A stretch of 64,000 nt of DNA from Elysia crispata (lineage: Eukaryota; Mollusca; Gastropoda; Plakobranchidae): NCBI GenBank assembly GCA_033675545.1, contig JAWDGP010003760.1, forward strand, positions 223,501 through 287,500. Reading direction: 5' to 3'. Of the stretch, positions 22,990-36,790 are shown in pieces. The translations under genes and the position numbers were made by a program. Numbering within the stretch: position 1 is the stretch's first letter; the number at the start of each line of letters is the position of its first letter. Below the pieces are notes generated by a model, which saw only the letters and a program-made list of their open reading frames with translations, made no database searches and was not told the DNA's origin.

Positions 22990-25900
22990 GTGTTTTGTTT
23001 TATTTTTTTGTGCCTATTGGTTAACTCTAAATGTTTGCAAATGAGACTTGCTTTACGTTTAATTTTTTTTTTTAAACTTTCTTTAAGATTTCAAGAAATG
23101 TTCTTTTTGTTTTGAATTTTACATTTTCCCTTATTAATAAGTTGGCGTAGTTAAGCTTTAAAGTTCTGCAGCCAATTGTAAGACCCTTGTACCATAAATA
23201 CCAAGTTTTAAGTAGAGGATAAGCAATTAGTTCTCTCTATATTTGGCATAGGCTGCAATTATATGAACTGGCTGAGCATTTTTAGCACTAACGCACTAGC
23301 TGTACCAGCTTTGTAGAAAAGGGAGATCAACATTACATATTTGGAAACAATTTTTTTTACATAGCATAAAAACTAGTGTTACATCTTTTGAGCATTGACT
23401 ATGATGAGGTCAAATTCATCTTCTCCTGCATTGAAACAGGGTTAAATTTATCTGTAAATTTGAATGCATTTCTTTGGCTTAATTATCAAGCACAATGTTA
23501 TCTAGTGCACATTGCTTCCCCTGTACTGTTGCTGTAAGTCCATGTTATTTTTATATTTTCTAGCTGTGCAGTCGAAAAGAAATAAACACAAAAAACTAAA
23601 TGTCACAGATAATTACAAAGTATCAGAGGAGAGGATTATAACAGCAATGATGGTGAAAGATTTACTGTAAATATTGCCTTTTTTAATGTCAGAAACATTC
23701 AGTCCAGACACCAGGCTCGACATTAAGATTTTGAAATGAAAGGCATCTTTTTGTCACGAAATTAAAAAAAAAAAAAAAAAAAAAAATATGGCCCAATATA
23801 TGAAAGTATTCCCCAATATATTCTTATAAAGACATTGTGCAAAAATTTGGGTACCTTAAACAAATATAAAGAAAAGGAACAGTTACTTCTAGGTAGTGAA
23901 ATATTTATCGTCCTTTGATAACTCTTTTATTGCATCAGCCATCATTATACCCCCTCTACCAATATCACTACAACTTATGCTACCAATTTAGTTTTCACAT
24001 ATTGTTTTATATCACTACTACTGATAATGGTGATTCTAGTGCTACCACCACTATAGTGAGACTAACCCATTTCTTTGCCCTTCTCTTGTATTAAGACCCC
24101 TACTATGACATCCTAGGTGGCCAAAGTTTAGATCTATGTCCAATTTTGAAGGTTATATTTTATCAGCTGAAGGCAAAAATTTAGTAAATCCACATCTCTT
24201 TAATGAGAAAGATGTCCTGAAATATTTATGTATACCATATTTCACAGCATTATCATACGATTCAATTTTGAGAGAGAAAATAAAGCCATGTCTGGAAATT
24301 TCAGTTTACTTTCAGCAATTTTTGTAGTCATCCTGAGCTGGTTGTTTTAATATAAATGTAAGCAAATTACTCACAGAATTAGCACCAAATTTTATTCCAA
24401 GTAGTGCCACAATTTCAGTAAAATATCATATGTTTGATAAGGTATTACTTCTTTCTTTTTCCTAGCCCCTGTTCAAATAATTATTTCTAGAAGTTGAAAA
24501 TTTTTTTAAACTTGTTTTCGCATTGTTGTAAGAACAAAATGACTGAAAAATGTGAGATGAAAAGCAGGATATCGGAAGTATTCTAAATGAAAACAAATAT
24601 TTTAAAAATTTTAAACGAACAACATATTGGTTGCATGTGTGTACAAAGGCTCCTTGGAATGAAAAAAAAAAAAAAAAGCAAAGTAGGAAAAGATGATATT
24701 GACAGCTTCATTGTTGATGTTATTTTGCTTTCATAAGGTTTGAAAAGAATTCAAGTTGTCCTTATTACATTTATCAAGTTTTCCCTACAAACAAGTTTGC
24801 ACTGATTTTCTTAACTCACTTTCTCCTGTATACCTTGAAAAGAATAGCTACAGTGAACTTAGCTACTTGAACTATAAATATAATTAATTTGAATTTATCT
24901 CATTTTTGCTCCTACAAAATTTAATATCACCTATTTTAATTTTGTTTTATTTTATTTTTTTTTATTAAACATATAATCTGCCCTTCTGTTCTCATATTTT
25001 TAAGATATACTTCTCTTAATTGCTAAGTTTAGTCAGACAAAACATCATGGTCATTTTTATTGTTGAAAAGAATACCCCAAAGAAATGCTATCTCGTTCTC
25101 AAACATCTTGAAATGTATGCTTCAAACGTCATTGTAAATGACTTTCAGACATTTGTTCTATGTATTGAAAGGAAAACGTTCTTGACTGCAACTTTTAAGG
25201 ACGGAGGAAATCAACTTAGTTTTAAATGTTTTAAGTTTAGCCATGGCATTGTTCATATAGAGCTGGTGTATATTTTGATTTAATCGAATTTATTGTTTTG
25301 TTTCTTTACTTCAAATGAAAAAGAATGTTTGCATTGCAATTAACTTTCTTTTCTTGTTGCTAGTATTTTCGGTTGTGTACAAAACCCCTAAACTTTTTGT
25401 AAACTGCAATATGAAAGTATTGCCAGATAAAAGTTTGTTGAAAATAATGATTATTTTGTCTGTTTGAATGGGCGGTACTGTTATATTGGATATTTTTCTT
25501 GAGTGGATGTCTTTGTGAAAAATCATATTTTAAAATTATTTTCAATATTTATGTTTAAATGATTGATAATGTTTAATGAAATGGATGCTGATGACAAAAA
25601 AAAATGTACAGTTACAGTTTTATATTTGTTCTTTGTGTTCTGTTTCTATTGCAATACATATTTTGTATGTATGTGTATATTGTGCAGCAAAAGTGAAACT
25701 TTTACTGTGCTGTAGTTATGATCAATCATAACCCCTCTCTTTACATGAACAGTTTTTGAATACTGTTCCTTTCTTCAAAAAAAAAATATTGGCAACTATA
25801 TAGTCTTTTTTGTTTAAAATGGAAAGTGTTCCCACCAATACTGAAATTCACAAGTTCACCAGTCTTTCTCATATCAATAAATGTTTCTCTTTCCAATGTT

Positions 25901-28900
25901 TCAGTAATGTGTAAGGTGGAAATTGGTGTTAAAACCCTCTCACTCAAAGTTAAAAGCCCAATTTTCTATCACTGTCACTGTGCATAAGAAATATTTTGCC
26001 TCATTTTTTTTTTTCTTTGATGCGTCTCTGTAAAAAAAAAAACCAGGTTCACCTATGATGAACAATTGAGTAAGGCTGTAGCTCATTCTGACATTTGTTT
26101 ATTTTCCCCCAAATTTCATCAGGTTATGTATGTTTTAGAACTGCTAATTCTAGTTGGTGCATCATCATTTTTCTTTTGATATTGCACACATACAGGTGAT
26201 CATGCTAAAGTAACCTTTTTTGTGTTTTCCGCGATGCTTCCTGCACTCTTTTGATACTGAATTAAAAAAAAAATCATGTATATATAATTTATTCTATATT
26301 TTTTTTTGTTCTGCAATCCCTTGGTATTGCCATAACTCTGAGCCATAGTTTTAATGCTTATAACCTCGGATAATTTGGCTTATCCATAACAGGGTAAAGT
26401 ACTCAGTGTTGAGGAGCAAAAAAAAAAAAAGAAAAAGAGCAAAAACCCCTTTAAATCAATGCCTGTTATGTGTGTGGTAGTTTCCTTTATGCATTTCAGA
26501 TGTTATGTAGCTCTAGCTTGTTTTTTTTTTTTTTACTGCCTTGATTGGTATGCCATAGTTTATAAATTTTTTTCAATACCCTGTCCTCTTTAAAACACCC
26601 ACACATACACAGACACACATTTACATGCCTCTCCCTGTCTGTCATTGTTTGGAATAATGGGCAGAAATTGCAGAGGATCTAGTAAGAAAATATGATCTAG
26701 ATTGAAACAGTATTGTGGAAGATTAAACAAAGTAGGTGAATAGACCTCTCCCTCTCCCTCTCTCTCTCTCTTTATGTCTCTCCCACTCGCCCTTCCCCCT
26801 CATCATCCTCCTCAAATCTTCTGGAAATTAGTCGTTGATTCAATTGATAATGGTGCTCTTACTTATCTATATGTTACACTCAAGGAATTCAAATGGATCA
26901 TTTTGACAGACAATGGTAGAGATGTACATATTGAGGAACCAAATTGGAAACTGAAATGCCAACTAAATATTTAGCAGTGATTTTGCATCAGTATTGATTT
27001 GGTTGAATTTTTTTTTTTTTTTTATCTCAGTTCATAAAAAAAGAAGATAAAATCAGATACATCAAGAGTGAAAAACCTTCCTGTTGGTCTTTTGTACATC
27101 TAAGATGTGTTGCTTTTTTGTAATGTTACATAATATAAATCTTTTTGTTTGATTATTCTTATTTAAAGTGCAATGTCAACCCCACAGTTTATCTATGCAA
27201 ACTTAGTCATTAATGGCTAGAAAGTGAGAGATATATCAGAGATAAAAAAAAAAAAAGAGAGAGCGATTGAAAATCTGTTTAAGTTTGTTCTCTGCTCACA
27301 AGAAATTTTTTCATCAGCCTCACCCTGTCTAAAATGTTACATGTTGATAATAAAAATAAAAAAAATTTGTTATGCGAAATGGTTCTTTAAAATCAACTTT
27401 CCATTGGGTGAAGATGGTTGGTGTTACAACTGAGGCACTTAAGTTTCTGGATAGTGCAGAAAAAAAAGACAAATCAGAATTTAGAGGCTTTATCTCTAAA
27501 AAGGACTCTAAATATATTTCTCAAAAAAAAAAAAATGATGTGCAGTCTGAGTAAATAGTATGGTCTGAAAAGAAACCAGCGCTGCCTGATTTGTTTGGAA
27601 GAAATTGCAAGTTAATACTATAAGTGCAAAGTTAAGGATGAGACTGGGGATATGAGTCATATTAAGTACTTTGAAGAGTATCTGATCTAGTTGTGATTAT
27701 CTTATTTTAGATGTGTTACTGTCAGAGATTTAATATGACATTTTCAATCAAAACTTCTTCTAAAAAAAAAAAAAAGTCAGATTTGTTGATGTAAGAGTAC
27801 CTTTGTTTTCACGTCAGATTTTCAGTCTTTTTTTATCTCCTGTTAGTAGATAGCTTCAGTCATAAGCCATAGATACCCTCTTATATTTAATAATAATTTA
27901 CGATTAGCTAAATGATTTTCTTTTCAATAAACAAGATTTAGAAATCTCTATTTCTCCCTTTTTTTTCCATTGGATATTTGAAATATCCTGTTGGATGACT
28001 CAGAGGGAGACTCAGGGATAAGATTGCAAATACGGGTTAACTTATTTCTGCTATTAACCGTACTGCCCTGCCTGTGTAGACCAATGACTGGTAGATAGAC
28101 TTGTTAAATTAAGCATGCATGATTTGCAAGAAAAACCCTTGGAAGAAACAAAATAATTATAGATAAACATGTTGATTTTCACAAACAAAAATAATCCCTT
28201 TTCTTCATTTTTTTGATATATTTACTCATTTGTTTGACAAATTCATGTAGGCTGAAACCTCTTTCATATTTAGCAAAGATAACAATGCTCTTCTTATGAT
28301 TAAGTGAAAGTAACAAAATAACAGTGCCTTGAAGACATGCAACTAGCAAACTATAGTGAAGTTTGTTAGAAATTGAGATACAAAATATTAGATCAGTCAG
28401 ACATTTCACTGGTGTTTTTGGCAACTTAAAGAAAGAAAAGACTTTAATATGAAAACTCTTCAGTTTTGCACCAGCTATTGACTCCACCCTTATTTTTTTG
28501 AAATGTGGAATTAATTGATATGCATAGATCTCCACTCCTGATATATTTAACTTTTTGGGACAGATGTAATATTTTTGAAAATTATGTTCAACATGTCGTA
28601 TAAACAGATTGTCTTGCGCAACTGTTATATAATCAAGTAAAGTTATGGAAAGACTTTGCTTTGGAAAATTACCAATCTGAATTATTTAAAAAATCAAATT
28701 AGAAGCTAGGTCTTAATGGTCCATTAAATTACCAAAACCATTGACTTTCACTGAATTAAATGGATTCGGCTGCATCTCTTTCCTCTGAAAATGATTGAAT
28801 AATTACTAACCCAGTTAATGATATTCATTTTTTTTATATTTATATCTATTGTGTCTATCTTATGAGTTGCATGCTTAATACAATGCCACCTATGATTATA

Positions 28901-30585
28901 ACAAAAATTTTGTATCAGAAATATTTGATTTGAAGATAGCGATGTTGTAAGTCTTAAGTTTATACTTGTCATTTCCATACTCAGAAGGATCCTAAAGTAA
29001 AGTGCACGCACAAAATTTGTTTACTTTACAGTGCAAATTATGATGGAAAAAATAGGAAAATGATTGGTAAGGGGAAATCAATTTCAAACTCTTTTTATTT
29101 TTTGTAATTCAGTACCATGTGGCTGAGAGTATTCTACTCTTAGTCTTCAAATGATTCTTGTATTTTTAGTTTCAAATGAAGGGCTGATTTCTTATTTCCA
29201 AAAATAAACTTTAATAATCTACATGTATATGTACTTTCATTAAGATTACAAGGCTATTGCATTACATAGACTACTATGTAAACAGGGAGCAGACATCAAA
29301 TTAAAAGAGAATTATTGATCTGAACTTATATAGTCATCGCCTTTTCTTTGCCAGCGCAGCAATGGTTCTAGGTGTCTGCAGAGCTTCAGCCCAAGTAAAA
29401 GAAAAATGCTCAGTTATGCCTGGTTCCTCTTGGTTCATGAATAGAACAAAGGTCACAAAGGGTAAAAAAAAAAATGTTGCATTTTAAACAATGTCAATCA
29501 TGGTTCATTTTAAGTCAGATGACTTTTCAGTTTTCAAATTTTTCTTAGCTCCCTTTATTTCAATTGCTTTTGTTGTTGTCAAAGGTTTGATGCTAATAAT
29601 ATCTGGTAGGACATAAAATGAGTTGGCGTAGGGTTTTTTAGTTTATTTTTCCCAAGGTAAAAATTAAAAATCGTAAAATGCAGAATTTGTTGTGAAAATC
29701 ACACACACACACAAATACACATATAAAAGGAAAGAGCAACAAATTTTGTGCCCTCTCTCCCTAGCGTGCATGTGAATTTTTTTTTTGTTTTTTTGTTTGG
29801 ACTGCCCATACTTCTCGCCAAAAATTATGGGCGTCGCTTATTGTAGAAATTAAATAAATCAATTCTTTGAATTTAAGATAAGTGTCTTTTGTTGGTCTTA
29901 GATAAAATGTTAATATTGTTTAGTTTTGTTTTGTCTTTATTTTCAATTCTGGATAAGGAAAATTCAAGCTGAGTAAAAAAATTTTAAGTTAAAAGGATAA
30001 GCTTTGGCAGATTTAGATTTTTTTTTTTTTATTTTGTCTGTTACTGACTTGAGAGTAGTGAGACTTTTGTGCATTGGAAAATGAGATAAACTCATTTGTT
30101 ACGGAGCTTCATGAAAAACTTCTTTTTGTATTGAATATAGAAAGGAGTAAGTCATCAAATTTGGTGGATTTATATTTAATTATATTAATACATGTATTTC
30201 GTTGCCCATTGATCAGTCTCAATGAATAAAAATACATGTAGATGCAATTTCGTCGAAAATGGTAAGAGTAAGACTAAGACTGTAACAATTTTTTTTTTTG
30301 CTATAACACTAACATTTATTTACTTGCGTGTTGTTGGTTTTTTTTTTATATCAAAATTAGCTTTTCACAAATTATAAAAAATATGTTTATAGATGAATAT
30401 ATCCATGATGGGTTGATCTGCCCATAAGAAAAAGCATGGTGCAGAAACTGAAAGGGAAGAAATTTCAGAAGATTATTCTTTAAATATAATTTTTAAAACT
30501 GCATTGGCTGTAGTTAGGATAGACTTAAGAAGTTACTGCTGCTACGATTAATATTATTGTTACTACTACCACTACCAAGATTGCA
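22990..30585. other. AT-rich intergenic DNA, nothing recognised
   Basis: About 7.6 kb with many poly-A and poly-T tracts, a 25-bp A-run near 23763 and a short (CT)n near 26745. Open frames up to 118 codons exist (for example minus 28179..28535), but their composition simply follows the AT bias and none shows a domain or splice context. Part could be alternative VAP 3' UTR, since VAP transcripts in other animals have long ones. Confidence 0.5.
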
Positions 30586-30845
<260 letters not shown>

Positions 30846-32219
30846 GTTGCTGAACTTATGTTAACTTCCGACTTAAATACTATAACTTATTTTTTTTAAA
30901 TATGAAGCTAACTTTCAGAAGTGGTCACTCACTAGTGTACTGATATAGGCCTACATATATACATGCAATTTATAGCATAAAGTGAAAAGTTTGCCAGGCT
31001 TTAAAACTAACCAGCTATGACCAATCAAGTCAGAAGTGAGGTGCCTTTAAATAACTACCGCGGTCCCTGTAATAGTGATACTCCCCAAAGGCACCCCGCG
31101 AATTTTATCCAGTCGTGTGCAGAAATTACTGTACCGATAAGCATGTTAAGCCATCTTTAAAAGACAATTAAGGTTGATGCAGCTTTAAAGAAAAAAAAAT
31201 TGCCGGTTTATTGTCCATATATATAAATATGATTTTTTTTCTTCTATATAGGCCTATAATGGAGCTGGGCAAAAAAAAGAGGACCATCTAACCGAGCATA
31301 ATTTAAACCACCTAGGAATGTCAAATTTGACATAAAGATGTAATTTGCCCTAAAGATTGGAGCAGTAATATTAGTTTTCACCAAAATAGTATTTTTCGAA
31401 AATCAAAGGCAAAAATGTGATGATTATTTTTTTCAAAGAAAAAGACGAAATATGCGAACTATCTCCTGTAAGCACAGCTGGTCAGAGATGGCAGGAATGA
31501 ATATGAAAGTACGAATACAAATCTCACAATGTAAGCGGCACCATGTATCTCAAACCGCCTGGTTGCTTCGACATAGATTCTAGATCTAGGCTCTAGATAT
31601 TAACAACAGCTAGAATCAAATCAAAAGATTAAAATATACAACTAAAAAAAAATCTAGATTTTACTTTTAGGCTTGAAGATGTTTTACTTTTAGAACTTTA
31701 ATGTAGGTTTAAAAAATGCGCGGCTAAGATTAGATTCCCCACAAGGCAGTGCGCTTTTATGCAATTAATGCGAAAATCTTAAGTGTTTAACAGGATTTGA
31801 AAGCAAATTGGAAAAGTATATAATCCCTTTATTCATGAAGAATTTAAGTTCTTTATCTAAATTTTGTGTTTAGAATAAGAATTGTCGAGCTATCTAGAAT
31901 CTAGGTAAAGATGGGTTGGTGGAATATACATGTTTCTGAATCATTTAAGTAAAAGTTTTCATGTCAAGACCATTAAGCCTATTTAATACACAGACGCACC
32001 CCAGCCCAACAAATTGACACCATGGTCCCGTCCATAGAATGGGGTTTCCAGCATGTTTCTTAAAATGAGATTGGTGCGATGGGAAGATGAGTGGGGATGG
32101 GGGAAATGGGTCGGGGAAGGAGGACTTGAAAATCAATGATCATTTTTCTTGATGATGTCTATGCGTGCGCATCTTGTTATGGAAAATTTCCGTTCGTGTT
32201 GAAATACACCACGAACTCT
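30846..32219. other. Intergenic DNA between the (CTA)n array and the Harbinger relic
   Basis: Mostly AT-rich, with a patch of CpG-containing sequence near 31060-31110 and CTAGAT hexamers near 31580-31600. No gene was recognised. The right-hand part may contain the 3' end of the Harbinger element, but no terminal inverted repeat was found. Confidence 0.45.
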
Positions 32220-33895
32220 TATAAACTTTGTTTCTTCTGTTACATACCTGTTCTCACTATGAGCTGGTCAAAAGTAAATTTGCGAAGAATTTTTTCTTAA
32301 AAAATTATGCAGCATGCAACAGGCCGTAATGACACTATCAACATTTTGAGGCGTGAGATTGATTGAGATCGGAAAACTCAAAATCTTGAGACCACTATTC
32401 CAAAAATATTTTCTATCACTCACCTCAACTCGAGAAAGTCTGTAGCTGAAAATCTCTTTTGATTATCCAGAGCTCGCACATTGAAAGGTTTCATAAAGTT
32501 TGGTCGCAAGACAAAAGCTTCATCGGATTCAAAACACACGGTAACCCATTGATCCTGTTAGGTTCTAGAAACTGAAGAGCACCGTTGATGAGTTTGTTGT
32601 AAAAATCAGTCTGATCAATGACTCCACCATGTGATACTCGCACGTTTGTTTCAAAACTTGCATAAACAAATTCATAATTGGCGTTAGCTATCGCAAGCAG
32701 CACCATGCTGTTAAAGTCTTTGTAGTTAATATAGTATTAGTTGCACGAGCCCGCTTCATGCGTTGGAGTTATGGCTCCCAGGCAGTTAAGAAATTGCCAT
32801 TTCTGCTCAAAATTCTGTGCAATGCTAAGCCAATCCTGTTTCGTAGAGGGGAACTGGGGAGAATAAATCTTCATCATGAATCTAATGTAATTATAAATTA
32901 TTATAATCGGCAGTTTAGGTCTCACTATTATAATCAACCCTGTTATTTCTCTATTTTCCTAGACTGTAGTGCTACAACTCGAAGTAACAGATTCCCCTGA
33001 AAGTGCAGAGGGTCAAGAACTCAGCCTGCACCTCCGCTGCAACAAGTTAAACAAAGCTCCCGCCGAGGACCAGTTTGATGCTTGTGGGAAATCGACGGCC
33101 CGCAAAATGAGGAATCTGCCATGGGAGCAGAGGATCCACCTTAAAAAACGTAAAGCAGACGCAATTTAAGTAGCAGAGCTGGGAATCTTGTCTCTGCAGT
33201 CTCATATAGTTGTAGGAGCCAGGCAAAAGCCTTCACCACCCTCGACAATCAGTGTTTACTTACAGATACATAGAGATGTAGAAAACATGGAACATTAGTA
33301 ACTCTTATCAGAGTTACTAGACCATTACTCTCTCTTTACTTTTTCCTCTCATTTCCATAATACTATACAATACGCTTAAGAACATATTTTAAAGATCTAA
33401 ATGAATACGGGACTTGAAATATTATTAAGTTAAATAAAGTTAAAATGCTATTAACTGAATTTATTGTTAATCCTTTCTTTTTAATAATACATGTATTACT
33501 AATGGCGATACTATTGATAATGATAATTATATTTCTAATGTCTCACATGTAATTTGATAGTCTGCGATGATGTGGATTATTATTCATGGGGATAACAATT
33601 CTAGTACGCGTTAAAGTTCCTGTTTGTGTACAAACTCACCTTCAGATAATCCTTGGAGAGGGCTTGATGAATTGTTCAAGTTTCAGGACTTATTTTACTC
33701 AGTGCTAGAAGAGCTATGCAGGTTATATACTGCGATGCCCTGAACTTCGCTCCGTTTGCTAAAAAACGCAATGTTGCCGTCAGCCTTTCGTGAGTGCTGA
33801 TTGGTTCTCTCATTTTGTGTGGTTTCCTTTTCGATCAAAGGGCGAAGAATGCTATACAGTTGAACATTTATAAGTCTTTTCATCCATCCTTAGGT
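32220..33895 (-). mobile_element. PIF/Harbinger transposase relic (DDE superfamily)
   Basis: Minus-strand pieces follow the order of a HARBI1/DDE_Tnp_4 transposase. At about 33645-33890 come LRPLIEKETT and, in another frame, LTATLRFLANGAKFRAS, then QALSKDYLK just before a GTGAGT donor. At about 32500-32800 come NCLGAI, then NSMVLLAIANANYEFVYA, then VRVSHGGV. At about 32465-32540 come ESDEAFVLRPNFMKPF and SYRLSRVE. At about 32290-32400 come LTPQNVDSVITACCMLHNFL. The Asp expected after NCLGAI and the Asp of the usual SDGG are not present, while the Glu of DEAF is. Several frame breaks make it inactive. Terminal repeats were not identified. Confidence 0.8.
32962..33169 (+). pseudogene. Possible Harbinger ORF1-type (MADF/BESS-like) C-terminal fragment
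   Basis: A frame opening after TATTTTCCTAG runs to TAA at 33167. It reads EDQFDACGKSTARKMRNLP then WEQRIHLKKRKADAI at its end. That pattern (acidic start, FxxxG, KMRNLP, basic helix) resembles the C-terminal BESS-like tail of MADF proteins that accompany PIF/Harbinger transposases. It lies on the opposite strand, between two transposase pieces. The resemblance is modest. Confidence 0.3.
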
Positions 33896-34310
33896 AATTA
33901 TTGAAATCATGTGGGTATGGCCGTAGATCTTTCAAACTATGTGTATGCGTCAACTGTGTCTTTTCCAACAGCAATTTTTTTTTCTCTACCAAAATAGATC
34001 TTTTTATTTTGTCTTTTTTTTCTTTTTAATAGCGGAAATAAGTATGTAAATGGCTAAAAATCATCAAGATCTTCTACAAATGAATTCTCCATAATAAAAT
34101 GCTTTTTTCACTAACACAAGATGTCCTGTAATTTTTGCAACTTTTAAAAATTTAAGTTATGAAGTCAGAGTTTAGGAAACAGATAACCCCCACTACGACT
34201 CGTTTCCTCTTATTCAGATGCATGGAAAAATCATTGTGATAATATTTCACAAAGCCAGTCAAATCTAAGCTCAGAGCCAGCCAACCGTTCAGACTGTCTC
34301 TGTTGCGCGG

Positions 34311-34947
34311 AGTGATAGTTAACCGATGGGCGGAACTAAAAGGTACCCGATAGTTCAGAATGACAGTGAGGACGGCCCATTAAACAGTGTAGAAATGTAT
34401 ACTTTCGGAGTGATAGTTAACCGATGGGCGGAACTAAAAGGTACCCGATAGTTCAGAATGACAGTGAGGACGGCCCATTAAACAGTGTAGAAATGTATAC
34501 TTTCGGAGTGATAGTTAACCGATGGGCGGAACTAAAAGGTCCCCGACTGTTCGGAATGACAGTGAAGACGGCCCATTAAACAGTGTAGACATGTACAATA
34601 TACGTTCGGAGTGATAGTTAACCGATGGGCGGAACTAAAAGGTCCCCGACTGTTCGGAATGACAGTGACATCGGCCCATTAAACAGTGTAGAAATGTATA
34701 CTTTCGGAGTGATAGTTAACCGATGGGCGGAACTAAAAGGTCCCCAACAGTTCGGAATGACAGTGACATCGGCCCATTAAACAGTGTAGAAATGTATACT
34801 TTCGAAGTGATAGTTAACCGATAGTTAACCGATGAGCGGAACTAAAAGGTCCCCAACAGTTCGGAATGACAGTGACATCGGCCCATTAAACAGTGTAGAA
34901 ACGTATACTTTCGGAGTGATAGTTAACCGATGGTTCGGAATACTTGA
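34311..34947. repeat. 98-bp minisatellite, six copies plus a partial
   Basis: Copies start at 34311, 34409, 34507, 34610, 34708, 34806 and 34915, each with AGTGATAGTTAACCGATGGG or a close variant. Spacing is 98 bp except 103 and 109, the latter from an internal 11-bp duplication. Each unit contains GATGGGC and, about 60 bp on, GCCCATT, which can pair as a stem. Adjacent copies share variants, indicating stepwise duplication. The unit is GC-richer than its surroundings and has no coding sense. Confidence 0.95.
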
Positions 34948-35505
34948 CAATGATGACGGCCTATAATAAGATATAGCGTGATGTGTGTGATGCACGTGAT
35001 GTCAATACCACACCGCACGAGTCCGTCTGTTAATTAAAATCCTTAACGCAGGCCTATATTTTTATGTAATAAGCTTGTTTAGGGCGTTCGACCTGGCAAT
35101 TGCAATAAAATATAGTTGGGTGTTACCCACAGACTAAATAATAAGTTCTGTGGTGTTAACTTCCATGAGCGTTTGTGATCGTTAAAAGCTCCCACCAGAA
35201 GGATAGACATGGACCTTACCCGGCGGGTGCCTTGTTTCCGGTAGACAAAGAACGGGGCTTTCGGTGCGGTACTGACTTGGCTAGCTGCCTTGTCAAGCAT
35301 AATTCTCCTATTTTGCTTAGTCCTCCATTGGTATTGTGTATTGCATACAATTAATCACTAGATCACTTTTGGTTGTTTGCTTATGATGATTCGCATAGTG
35401 TTGAATCGCAGAGGAAAAGATGATACTCTTACCTTTCACGATTAAGTTTAAAATATTTTCAAGAAAATTTTCAGCTACTCAATAGGCCTTTTTAAACTTT
35501 TAGCC
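34948..35505. other. Intergenic DNA, nothing recognised
   Basis: Flank of the 98-bp array. A CpG-containing patch near 35210-35290 hints at another old insertion, but no family could be named. Confidence 0.45.
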
Positions 35506-35544
<39 letters not shown>

Positions 35545-35655
35545 TTGTTGTTGTTGTTATCATCATCATTATCGTCATCATCAACATCATCATCATCATC
35601 ATCATAATCATTATTATTTAAATTATTATCATCATCATCAATATTATTATTAGTT
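35506..35655. repeat. (TTG)n/(TCA)n compound microsatellite
   Basis: A TTG array passes into TCA/ATT trinucleotides. It lies about 0.5 kb beyond the 3' end of the minus-strand LINE relic at 36130. Whether it is part of that insertion is unclear. Confidence 0.93.
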
Positions 35656-36129
35656 AAGAGGTACACAGTACGAGTGGGCGCTCTCTATGTATCTATACTC
35701 TGTCGTCAAGCGAAGATGGGTGCAACATGACAGAAACCTCTCTAGTTTTTGTAGTACTCTACTGGATAGACACACCGAACAGTATCCAGAGGACCGGAGA
35801 GTAGTGCTGGGAATATCGACAGGGCACGGTACCCTACTTGTGGTGTGCATCAACAATGACGGTACATCGGGTAGATGCACGGTACGTGATGCTGTGCCTT
35901 GCCGTGTTCTCTGTGCTAGCTTCTCATCGGCTCATGCGACTCCGAACTGATTCTATGTATGTAACATCGTGCATGGTGTCGATTTTATGCTTGTGGTAGA
36001 CCTTTCCGCACGACGCCATTCAACAGTTGCCACGACGACTCTCTGTCGGGCGGGGGTCAGCGCGGGGGAAGGGGGGGGGGAGTGGCGATGGAGAGGGAGA
36101 GAAAGGGATTAGGATGCAATGATAATATA

Positions 36130-36790
36130 ACAGATTAACAGAAGAAGATACATTCCTCAATGAGAGGTTTGTTTCAGGCCTTTGTTGTTCGTCCTTCGGA
36201 GGCCAAGATGACCACGACTTCTTTGATGAACGGTGACTGTGGGCTGGAGATGACTGACAAGACAATCCGAGCCCTGAAGGGTCGTCCGCAAGTAGGGCAC
36301 AAGTGGGTGGTGGTAGTTGAAGCGGAGGTGGCTCGGTCCTTGCGTAAGGCACGCTTTCTCTGAGCCTCCTTGATGCATCGAGTCTCTGCTGCACCAGTCG
36401 CGAGCTTGCTGCTCTAGCTTGGGCGGTCCAGGGCATGTGTCTCCCAGCAGCTGATGTCGATGCTGAGGTCTTTGAGGGAGGTTTTCAGGCTGTCGTTGAG
36501 GGGTTATTTTTGTCCTCCCACCGTTCGTTTGCCCTGGCACAACTCGCTGTACAACATCTGTTTCTACAGTCGGCTGTCAAGCATCCTGACGACGTGTCCA
36601 GCCCATCTGGCGTGTGCTTCTGTTGGAGGGTGAAGACGCTGGGCTCGCTCAAGGATCTCCATGTCGGGGATTTTGTTCTGCCATCTGATGCGGAGGAGTC
36701 TACGGAGGCAACATAAGGCCTGATCAATGCGCAATCCACCGGTCAAAGTCTGAGTGTGATACTGTAGACTGTGGACACCTAGCATATGGA
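36130..36790 (-). mobile_element. LINE 3' end relic with C-terminal zinc-finger-like motif (second family)
   Basis: On the minus strand, CLRRLLRIRWQNKIPDMEIL then ARWAGHVVRMLDSRL (about 36578-36700) match the post-RT region of non-LTR elements, where RWLGHVxRM is a landmark. Further on, at about 36240-36300, a frame reads CPTCGRPFRARI, the CxxC part of the C-terminal finger common in these elements. GC content is much higher than in the flanks. The element is 5'-truncated and frame-broken. It is a different family from the relics at 17640 and 45192. Confidence 0.75.

Noticed and set aside
28179-28535. A 118-codon minus-strand open frame
   Set aside because: Composition follows the AT bias, it matches no family I know, and it has no supporting splice sites or neighbours.
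34311-34947. CRISPR-like array
   Set aside because: Units are contiguous 98-bp tandem repeats without unique spacers in animal DNA.
36020-36540. Proline-rich minus-strand frames as a host gene
   Set aside because: The neighbouring frames carry non-LTR reverse-transcriptase landmarks and a CxxC finger piece, so the region is a broken LINE.
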